Assembly: GCA_947624975.1 (NCBI GenBank) | Contig: CANQMP010000014.1 | Span: 1-46,539 of the forward strand | Direction: 5' to 3' | Origin: Candidatus Gastranaerophilales bacterium | GTDB taxonomy: Bacteria; Cyanobacteriota; Vampirovibrionia; Gastranaerophilales; Gastranaerophilaceae | DNA: 46,539 nt | Shown here: in pieces, positions 40,014 through 46,539 of the stretch | How positions within the stretch are numbered: the first letter of the stretch is position 1 | Layout: the number at the start of each line of letters is the position of its first letter | Notes under the pieces: generated by a model | What the model saw: the letters and a program-made list of their open reading frames with translations, nothing else | The model's database searches: none | What the model was told of the DNA's origin: nothing | Position numbers and translations under genes: made by a program

Positions 40014-42842
40014 ATGGGAAAGACATTAATTCTTATTGACGGTCATGCTCTTGTGTTTCGGCAGTATTATGCTTTGGAACGTACGGATATGAGGTCTGCC
40101 GACGGCACTCCGACATGGGCTGTGTATGGTTTTTTTAAAGCGATTTTTGATTTGTTAAGAAATAAAAATATTAAAGCGGATGCGGTAGCGGTTGCTTTTG
40201 ATTTAAGTCATCATACGTTCAGGACGGAGGCATATTCCGATTATAAGTCGAACCGCAGTGAGATGCCCGATGAAATGTCTGTTCAGATGAGGCTAATTTA
40301 TGAGGGGTTAAACGCTTTTAACATTCCGATTTATACAAAAGAGGGTTATGAGGCGGATGATGTTATCGGGTCGATTTCCCGTGAGGCATGTGAGCTGGGG
40401 CATAAAGTTTTGATATTGACGGGTGATTATGATTCTTTCCAGCTTATTGATCAGAATGGATGTGTAAAAGTAATTATTCCGTCAAAAGGCGAACTTTTGG
40501 AATACGATTGGGCTAAGGTTTACGAAAAGTTGGGCGTTTATCCTAATCAAATTATAGATTACAAGTCATTAAGGGGCGATACATCAGATTGTATTCCCGG
40601 AATTTACGGAATTGGTCCAAAGACTGCTCAATCCCTGCTTTCAAAATACGGCTCTTTGGAAAATGTTCTTGCGGATTGTGAAAACATAAGTGAACCCGGT
40701 ACCAGAACAAAAGTTTGTGAAGGCAAGGAACAGGCAAAGTTGAGTAAATATCTTGCAACTATAGTAAGAGATTTGGATGTGGAATTTGATTTTGGGGAAA
40801 CGCAAATTGTGCTTCCCGATTTAACGGTTGTTTCTGAGTTTTTGAAAAAATATCAGTTCCATAGATTTCTTAAAGAGATTAATGAAATTTTGTCAGCATT
40901 TGATAAGAAAAAAAGAACAAGAGCTTCAAAGCGTGCATCTTCTCAGCTAAGTATTTTTTCGGATGCGGTAGCAAACGAAATTAATAAAAATTGTGAATTT
41001 ACATATTCTAAAAAATTGATTACAGACAGTGAAGATTTGGCAAATCTTGCACAAAATTTGAAACAGCAGTCGTTAATTGGCTTTAAGGTGTATGCTGATT
41101 TTACAAACGCTATTACAACATCCCTTAAAGGTATTTCTTTTTCTTATTGCGCAGATTATTTTGCTGACAACAGAATACATTATGAAGATAATTCATCGGA
41201 AATTGAAACTTTTTATATTCCGTTATCGCATTCAAACATCGAAAACCAGCTGAAATACGAGGATGTTGCAAGCGTATTAAAACCGATTTTTGAAGATAAT
41301 AAGATTAAAAAGACGACATTTGATTTAAAGAACCAATACAATATTTTAAGAAATTGTGGAATATTTATGGAAGGCATGATTTTTGATGTTTATCTTGCAA
41401 GTTATGTAAAAGATCCCTCACAAAGTCATGACCTTGAAGCGCAAACTTTGAATAATCTTAATTTTATGATAAGTGATTTCGCTAACTGTGACAAGAAAAA
41501 TCCCGAAAATTTTGACAATGCAAATGCCGATACGGTTTTAACAAATGTTGCGGATGAAGTTTCATCTATATTGAAACTCAGTTCATATTGGGTAGATTGG
41601 CTTAATGAGAAAGAATTAAACCTTGTTTATGATATCGAAGTTCCTTTATCGGTTGTGCTTGCGGATATGGAACATAACGGAGTTTCCATAGATGTGAACT
41701 ATTTATCTTCGCTCACATCTGTTATGGATGAAAGACTAAAAGTTTTGGAATGCGATATTTTTAATATAGCGGGTTGTTCATTCAATATAAATTCGCCCAA
41801 GCAGGTGAGTGAGGTTTTGTATGTAAAACTCGGTTTACATGCAAAAAAGAGACGCGGAAAAGATAAGTTTTCAACGAGTGCAGCGATACTTGAAGAACTT
41901 TCTCAAGAATATGAAATAGCGGGCTTGATTTTGGAATACAGAAAGTATGCAAAATTAAAATCGACTTATACCGAGGCTTTACCTGAACTTATATCGCCGA
42001 TAGATAACAGAATTCACACAACGTATAATCAGGCGGTAACGTTGACGGGCAGATTATCTTCATCTAACCCGAATTTACAAAATATTCCCGTACGCACAGA
42101 TGACGGAAATAAAATCAGAAGTGCGTTTGTCGCAGGTGATAAGCAAAACGGACTTATTTTATCCGCAGATTATTCTCAGATAGAACTAAGGCTTCTGTCA
42201 CATATTTCGGGCGATAAGAATCTTTTGGACGCTTTTCAGCATGATATAGATATTCACACAATTACTGCTTCAAAAATTTATAATGTTCCTGTAGAACAGG
42301 TAACAAAAGAGATGCGCATTCAGGCAAAGGCAGTAAATTTCGGAATTATATACGGACAGAGTAAGTACGGACTTGCAAAAAACCTCGGTATATCAAATGA
42401 TGAGGCTGCGGAATTCATCACCCGATATTTTGCGACTTATCCTAATATCAAGGCTTATATGGATGCAACCGTCGAATGTGCGGAACGCAACGGTTATGTG
42501 GAAACTATTTTCGGACGTAAACGCTATTTGGCGGCAGAATTCTCCAGTTCCAATGCATCGATAAGAGAGTTCGGAAGGCGTGCGGCAATAAATCAGCCTA
42601 TTCAAGGCAGTGCCGCAGATTTGATGAAAATCGCCATGATAGATTTCTATAAAAAATTGAAAGAAAACAACCTTAAATCAAAAATGATTATGCAGGTTCA
42701 TGACGAAATAGTTGTGGATGTTTACAAGCCGGAACTTGAACTTGTGACGACTCTTGTAAAAGATTCGATGGAAAATTGCTGTAAACTGTCTGTTCCGTTG
42801 CGTGTTGATGTTTATACGGGTGAATCATGGCAGGAAAAATAA
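40014..42842 (+). CDS. polA: DNA polymerase I, with a degenerate proofreading domain
   Basis: 942 residues. N-terminal 5'-3' exonuclease (LILIDGHALVFRQYYAL, then EADDVIGS, LTGDYDSFQL, IPGIYGIGPKTA), a middle 3'-5' exonuclease-like domain, and the polymerase domain with motif A SADYSQIELRLLSH, motif B RIQAKAVNFGIIYGQS and motif C MQVHDEIVVD. In the middle domain the expected D-x-E of Exo I is not visible (GFKVYADF in its place) and Exo II is altered (FDLKNQYNIL), so proofreading is probably lost, as in several other bacterial Pol I enzymes. Role: Okazaki fragment and repair synthesis. Confidence 0.95.
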   Translation: MGKTLILIDGHALVFRQYYALERTDMRSADGTPTWAVYGFFKAIFDLLRNKNIKADAVAVAFDLSHHTFRTEAYSDYKSNRSEMPDEMSVQMRLIYEGLNAFNIPIYTKEGYEADDVIGSISREACELGHKVLILTGDYDSFQLIDQNGCVKVIIPSKGELLEYDWAKVYEKLGVYPNQIIDYKSLRGDTSDCIPGIYGIGPKTAQSLLSKYGSLENVLADCENISEPGTRTKVCEGKEQAKLSKYLATIVRDLDVEFDFGETQIVLPDLTVVSEFLKKYQFHRFLKEINEILSAFDKKKRTRASKRASSQLSIFSDAVANEINKNCEFTYSKKLITDSEDLANLAQNLKQQSLIGFKVYADFTNAITTSLKGISFSYCADYFADNRIHYEDNSSEIETFYIPLSHSNIENQLKYEDVASVLKPIFEDNKIKKTTFDLKNQYNILRNCGIFMEGMIFDVYLASYVKDPSQSHDLEAQTLNNLNFMISDFANCDKKNPENFDNANADTVLTNVADEVSSILKLSSYWVDWLNEKELNLVYDIEVPLSVVLADMEHNGVSIDVNYLSSLTSVMDERLKVLECDIFNIAGCSFNINSPKQVSEVLYVKLGLHAKKRRGKDKFSTSAAILEELSQEYEIAGLILEYRKYAKLKSTYTEALPELISPIDNRIHTTYNQAVTLTGRLSSSNPNLQNIPVRTDDGNKIRSAFVAGDKQNGLILSADYSQIELRLLSHISGDKNLLDAFQHDIDIHTITASKIYNVPVEQVTKEMRIQAKAVNFGIIYGQSKYGLAKNLGISNDEAAEFITRYFATYPNIKAYMDATVECAERNGYVETIFGRKRYLAAEFSSSNASIREFGRRAAINQPIQGSAADLMKIAMIDFYKKLKENNLKSKMIMQVHDEIVVDVYKPELELVTTLVKDSMENCCKLSVPLRVDVYTGESWQEK

Positions 42843-43231
42843 AATACCTTTTATTATTTGTTTTATTAACTTTTTTACCGGCATTTGCCGATGAAAATGT
42901 TTCGCTTGTTACACCGCAGCATGTTTCTTTCGACATTTGTACAAAAGATTATGCAATAGGTGCCGAGCGTTTGTTTTACCTTGCAATATCCGCAGTTAAG
43001 GCAAACAAATTTGAGATAGAAGAAATTCAATCCAAAACGGGCTATATACTTTTTACGGCGGCAGGTAAGCAGTATCTTGCAAGCATCGTCAAAGTTGATA
43101 ACTCGCATACTCAATTAAAAATTACGCCAACAAATAACAATTACTATTTTGCACCCGGAATCGTGCTGAACTTCTTTAAATACATTGATTTAAACATCAA
43201 TTCCGCACTGACACCGCTTCCTAAGGCTTAA
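42827..43231 (+). CDS. Hypothetical exported protein
   Basis: 134 residues with a signal peptide (MAGKIKYLLLFVLLTFLPAFA). The mature part is a small alpha/beta domain (GAERLFYLAISAVKANKFEI, then TGYILFTAAGKQYLASI). It overlaps the polA 3' end by 16 bases and so is read from the same message. I do not recognise a family. It may be periplasmic or a lipid-free outer surface protein; no Cys lipobox. Confidence 0.7.
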   Translation: MAGKIKYLLLFVLLTFLPAFADENVSLVTPQHVSFDICTKDYAIGAERLFYLAISAVKANKFEIEEIQSKTGYILFTAAGKQYLASIVKVDNSHTQLKITPTNNNYYFAPGIVLNFFKYIDLNINSALTPLPKA

Positions 43232-43920
43232 AGATAATTTGCGAGAATGCTTTTTACATAATTTTGTGTTTCGGGATACGGCGGAACACCGTCATATTTG
43301 TCGACTGCTCCGGGGCCTGCATTGTATGCCGCAAGTGCAAGAATTACGTTGCCGTTGTATTTGTTAAGCATGGATTTTAAATATTTTACTCCGCCTTCGA
43401 CATTTTGAACCATGTTGTAAGGATCGTTAACCCCTAAACTCCTTGCCGTAAAAGGCATTAATTGCATTAACCCCATAGCACCCGCTTTGGATTTGGCATT
43501 AGGGTTAAAGCCTGATTCTTGCCTTATTAAAGCTTGAACGAGTTTTTCATCAACGCCGTGTTTTTTTGAAATATTAGAAATAACATTCAAAATCTGTGCT
43601 TTTGAAGGGGTAATATTAGCCTGAATTGCGGCAGCTTCGTTAATTGCGTTTGTTAAACTTGTTTGAGGTGACTGTTTTACAATTTCACCGTTCACCTCTT
43701 TCAGACGCGGATCTAAAAGAAGTGAACCAAAATTTGTTTTCGTTTGTGCCTGCAAGACTTTTTCAAACGATGGTGCGTTGAGTTGTTTATTTTCAGGGTA
43801 AAGCGTATCAAGCGGACTGTTTTGACGTGCGTTAACCTTGTTTGCTATCTGTGCGTAACGCTGAACAGCCTGAGCTTGCCCGCCCGTATTCAAAAGATTT
43901 TGAATAAAATTTGAAAACAT
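43228..43920 (-). CDS. Lytic transglycosylase (SLT domain)
   Basis: 230 residues. The C-terminal 110 residues are a soluble lytic transglycosylase domain: catalytic Glu in LIRQESGFNPNAKS, GAMGLMQLMP, and ALAAYNAGPGAV. It cuts the glycan backbone of peptidoglycan to give anhydro-MurNAc ends, which AnmK (33262-34380) later recycles. The N-terminal 110 residues are low-complexity and without a clear signal peptide, so export may be by another route (flagellar or type III-like LTs look similar). Converges on the exported protein gene. Confidence 0.9.
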   Translation of the reverse strand: MFSNFIQNLLNTGGQAQAVQRYAQIANKVNARQNSPLDTLYPENKQLNAPSFEKVLQAQTKTNFGSLLLDPRLKEVNGEIVKQSPQTSLTNAINEAAAIQANITPSKAQILNVISNISKKHGVDEKLVQALIRQESGFNPNAKSKAGAMGLMQLMPFTARSLGVNDPYNMVQNVEGGVKYLKSMLNKYNGNVILALAAYNAGPGAVDKYDGVPPYPETQNYVKSILANYL

Positions 43921-44001
43921 ACCTACCTCTTTAAAACTAATTCTACATTCAAATTGATTTTAAAGTATCCTCTATTTGAATTAATGATTTTTTAGGCTAA
44001 G

Positions 44002-45045
44002 TCAATTTATAAACATGCAATCGCCGTAAGAGAAAAATCTGTAATTATTTTCAACAGCCTGAGTGTAGGCTTCAAAAATAAAATCTTTACCTGCTATTGC
44101 ACTTACAAGCATTAAAAGAGTGGATTTGGGCAGATGAAAATTTGTTATAAGGCTGTCAACAACCTTAAATTCGTAAGGCGGGTAAATAAAAAGCTGCGAG
44201 CTGTCATGGCAAGGTTTTATGCAGCCGAATTTTTGATAAACGGTTTCAAGAGTTCTGACTGACGTTGTTCCGACTGCGGTGATTTTTTTACCGCTTTTAA
44301 TTGCGTTGTTAATCTGTTCTGCTGCTTTTTCACTAACTTCAAAGCTTTCGGAGTGCATTTTATGTTCCAAAATATTTTCGCAAGTTACGGGTCGAAAAGT
44401 TCCAAGCCCGACGTTTAAAGTCACATAACACAGCTCAACCCCTTTTTGTTCAAGTTTTGCAAGAATTTCTTTCGTAAAATGCAAACCTGCCGTCGGTGCT
44501 GCAACAGAGCCTTCATCATTTGCGTAAACAGTCTGATAGCGTTCAAAATCAAGTTTTCTGAAATCGTCGTTTTTGCGTCGAATATAAGGCGGAAGCGGAA
44601 TTTGTCCGTTCCTGTGAAGTATTTCAAGCAAATTTCCCGAATAAATAAGCTCAACGAGCCATTCACCGTTATCTTCAAGCCGTTCAAGAACTTTTGCCGA
44701 CAGTTCATCGCTTATAACGATTTCAGTTCCGACCTTAACCCGTTTTGAAGGCTTTATAAGCACATCCCAAATGTTTGGTCGGCTTGTCGGTTTTAAAAGA
44801 AAAACTTCCGTTTTTGCTCCCGTTTGCTTATGTCCGATAAGCCTTGCGGGTAAAACTTTCGTGTCGTTCAGCACAAGAAGCGTATTCGGCTCAATTAAAT
44901 CAACAATGTCGTAAAAATGTTTGTGAATAATGGTTTTTGTTTTGCGGTTTAAAACCATCATTCTTGAATTTTCTCTTTTGTCCGCAGGAAATTGAGCGAT
45001 AAGGTTTTCGGGCAAATTGTAATCGAAATCCGAAAGTTTCAGCAT
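44002..45045 (-). CDS. queA: S-adenosylmethionine:tRNA ribosyltransferase-isomerase
   Basis: 347 residues, standard length. Family segments: DFDYNLPENLIAQFPADKRE at the start, NDTKVLPARLIG, the SVAAPTAGLHFT box, LNVGLGTF and LITNFHLPKSTLLML. Makes epoxyqueuosine from preQ1 in tRNAs with GUN anticodons, which include the tRNA-Tyr(GTA) at 1541. It lies 9 bases after yidC on the same strand. Confidence 0.95.
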   Translation of the reverse strand: MLKLSDFDYNLPENLIAQFPADKRENSRMMVLNRKTKTIIHKHFYDIVDLIEPNTLLVLNDTKVLPARLIGHKQTGAKTEVFLLKPTSRPNIWDVLIKPSKRVKVGTEIVISDELSAKVLERLEDNGEWLVELIYSGNLLEILHRNGQIPLPPYIRRKNDDFRKLDFERYQTVYANDEGSVAAPTAGLHFTKEILAKLEQKGVELCYVTLNVGLGTFRPVTCENILEHKMHSESFEVSEKAAEQINNAIKSGKKITAVGTTSVRTLETVYQKFGCIKPCHDSSQLFIYPPYEFKVVDSLITNFHLPKSTLLMLVSAIAGKDFIFEAYTQAVENNYRFFSYGDCMFIN

Positions 45046-45054
45046 AATGAGAAA

Positions 45055-46143
45055 CTACTCCTTGTTGTCAATTTTTTTAGCGTTATTAAGCTCAATGTCG
45101 TCGACTTTTGCCGAATTCTTTTCGTTTTCCGAATCGATTTGTTTGTTAACGATTACTGTTTGCAGAATTTGTATAATATTGCTTGTAACGAGGTACAGTA
45201 AAACGCCTGCGGGTATCGGGATTATAACAAACGTACCGATAATCATAATGGGCATGAATGTTCCCATGGATTTTTGAATAGCTTCCTGTGTCGGGTCAAC
45301 TGAGCCGTCTTTGGGCTTGTTTGCCGCCATCATGACTTTTTGTGATGCGAACATGGTTATTGCAAACAGAGCTATGAGCAAAAATACATCCCAGTGGAAC
45401 GACCGTGCAGCCGCCGTTGTCGGGACCGATGCGGCTAAAATACTTCCCTGTTTTGTGAACGTAACATTTTCAATTTCTTTGTTAGTCATATCCGTTACGG
45501 CAATTTCCGCCTTTTGGATTTGGTCTAGCTGTGCAAATTTAAGGTTTAAATGGTCTAAATCAATTTTGAAATCAATATTTTCACCCGGCTTGAATTCACC
45601 TTGAATTTCAACGGCTTTGGCGGGATTAACCACTTTAACGTTATCAAGAACTTCATCTGGCAGATAAACTTTTGCGGTCTTTGCGAGAGTAAACGTATCG
45701 CCTTGCGAAACGCCGAAACTTCCGTCATAAGACCTTCCTGCGGTAGCTCTAAGTGTTGTATCAAGTCTGCCGAGAAATCCGAAGGAAGTATCACCTGCGA
45801 TTTGAATGAATTGCGGGCTCATCAAAGCGGAATACAAAAGAATGAATATCGGAAGCTGGATAAGCAAAGGCAGACAGCCTCCCATCGGGTTAAACTTATG
45901 TTCTTTGTAGAATTCCATAAGTTTTTGCTGCATCATTTGCGGATTACTTTTGTACCTGTCTTGAATAGCTTTTATTTTTGGCTGAAGATTTTGCATCATC
46001 TTCATGGAGCGTTGTTGTGAAACGTTAAGCGGCCACATAGCAAGCCTTATAATAACAGTCAAAACGATAATGGCTATTCCGTAATTCCCGACGACGGAAG
46101 CCAGAGCTTTTAATACTTCAATAGTTAAAGTTGTAAAATCCAA
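45055..46143 (-). CDS. yidC: Membrane protein insertase YidC/Oxa1 family
   Basis: 362 residues, with five or so helices and an inserted soluble region (about residues 125-225). Family motifs: IAIIVLTVIIRLAMWPLNVS, the Met-rich cytoplasmic loop (QRSMKMMQNLQPKIKAIQ), NPMGGCLPLLIQLPIF and MPIMIIGTFVIIPIPAGVLL. The large N-terminal periplasmic domain of proteobacterial YidC is missing, as in cyanobacteria and Gram-positives, but here an extra domain lies between the first helices. Inserts membrane proteins with or without Sec. Confidence 0.93.
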   Translation of the reverse strand: MDFTTLTIEVLKALASVVGNYGIAIIVLTVIIRLAMWPLNVSQQRSMKMMQNLQPKIKAIQDRYKSNPQMMQQKLMEFYKEHKFNPMGGCLPLLIQLPIFILLYSALMSPQFIQIAGDTSFGFLGRLDTTLRATAGRSYDGSFGVSQGDTFTLAKTAKVYLPDEVLDNVKVVNPAKAVEIQGEFKPGENIDFKIDLDHLNLKFAQLDQIQKAEIAVTDMTNKEIENVTFTKQGSILAASVPTTAAARSFHWDVFLLIALFAITMFASQKVMMAANKPKDGSVDPTQEAIQKSMGTFMPIMIIGTFVIIPIPAGVLLYLVTSNIIQILQTVIVNKQIDSENEKNSAKVDDIELNNAKKIDNKE

Positions 46144-46221
46144 TTTCCCTAATCCTCATAGTGTAAACCTCTATAAGCATATTATAAAATTAAGTTCAAG
46201 TCAATAATAATTGATATAGTC

Positions 46222-46249
46222 TTGATAAAATTTTTTTTTTTGATAATAT
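46222..46249 (+). promoter_or_regulatory. Possible promoter of tRNA-Pro
   Basis: TTGATA (46222-46227), a 16-base spacer with a run of 11 T, TAATAT (46244-46249), 10 bases before the tRNA. Boxes are imperfect. Confidence 0.4.
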
Positions 46250-46259
46250 AGATTTCATA

Positions 46260-46336
46260 CGGGATGTAGCGCAGCTTGGTAGCGTACTTCGCTTGGGACG
46301 AAGGGGTCGCAGGTTCAAATCCTGTCATCCCGACCA
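46260..46336 (+). tRNA. tRNA-Pro (TGG)
   Basis: Acceptor CGGGATG / CATCCCG, anticodon stem CTTCG/CGAAG around CTTGGGA gives TGG, T-loop TTCAAAT, and an encoded CCA end. Length 77 nt. The other tRNAs in the window lack an encoded CCA. Confidence 0.95.
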
Positions 46337-46337
46337 T

Positions 46338-46365
46338 AAAAAAGACCGGCAACGGTCTTTTTTTT
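46338..46365 (+). terminator. Intrinsic terminator of tRNA-Pro
   Basis: Stem AAAAAAGACCG / CGGTCTTTTTT with loop GCAA and a run of eight T. Confidence 0.85.
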
Positions 46366-46539
46366 CATGCTTAAAACGAACGGGAAAACGTGGAAAAAAG
46401 TGAAAAGTGGCAGATATATTTTCACACCCATTTCGATTATAACAGACAGTTTGATTTTTATGCCTGAAACCCCTAATTTTACGGGATTTTTTCTGTCGGA
46501 AATTTTCCGAAACAGGAAAAATCAAACTGGACAAGAACG

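Noticed and set aside
46325-46534. Minus-strand open frame at the right edge
   Set aside because: It covers the tRNA-Pro terminator, has no good start and no recognisable protein; I see nothing else in 46366-46539.

Overview
The window looks like a chromosomal segment of a low-GC, Gram-negative, anaerobic bacterium. The best fit is a gut non-photosynthetic cyanobacterial relative (Melainabacteria/Vampirovibrionia, Gastranaerophilales-like). Reasons: two prepilin-like genes with a GFTLAEVLITLG leader, an [FeFe]-hydrogenase maturase (HydG), a tig-clpP-clpX order, the N-terminal style QNFTGN in one protein, and Ycf46/Ycf35(DUF1257)/DUF2997-type genes that are otherwise familiar from cyanobacteria. 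The lineage call is inference; no rRNA is present. Promoters here repeatedly read TTGCAT/TTGACA-N16-17-TATAAT.

Layout. (1) 1-4325: interspersed repeats, a prepilin gene interrupted by a 13-G tract (probable phase-variable OFF state), a tRNA Thr-Thr-Tyr cluster, an L,D-transpeptidase, a small DUF486 membrane protein and hydG. (2) 4955-21623: a 16.7-kb integrative element inserted in a tRNA-Gly(GCC) gene, bounded by 42-bp direct repeats of the tRNA 3' end, with integrase, small HTH/excisionase-like gene, a cI-like repressor with a palindromic operator, a possible replication protein, and matching 20-bp arm-type repeats near both ends. (3) 21720-46336: chromosomal housekeeping genes: dnaE, an acyltransferase-nitrilase-PBP4 run, a GT2/Gfo-Idh/CDP-alcohol transferase run, a second prepilin, trmL-nnrD, anmK, twin WYL-like regulators, tig-clpP-clpX-polA, a lytic transglycosylase, queA, yidC and tRNA-Pro.

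The most interesting part is nested in the element at 8774-18179. Two related, very short tyrosine recombinases face inward around one operon. Directly after the left recombinase and directly before the operon lies a 168-bp segment bounded by perfect 21-bp inverted repeats (9360-9380 and 9507-9527), each with its own dyad and an asymmetric 4-bp centre. This is the arrangement of an invertible promoter switch. The operon encodes a small acidic/basic protein, a DUF2997 protein, a radical-SAM activase-like enzyme, a Ycf46-like AAA+ ATPase, two TPR proteins, a small membrane protein, a DUF1257-like protein and a membrane-anchored Mrr-type nuclease. Four otherwise unrelated proteins of the operon (AAA+, both TPR proteins, nuclease) end in the same C-terminal motif G-R-x-[I/L]-D-[F/V/I], and a 10-codon mini-gene ends in GRKIYF. 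The two TPR proteins also share a C-terminal module that is 132/133 identical in DNA. I read this as one multi-protein system with a shared C-terminal tag, possibly recognised or modified by the AAA+ or radical-SAM protein, carried as switchable cargo (perhaps defence) of the element. The tag, the repeats and the gene order are seen directly; the function is inference.
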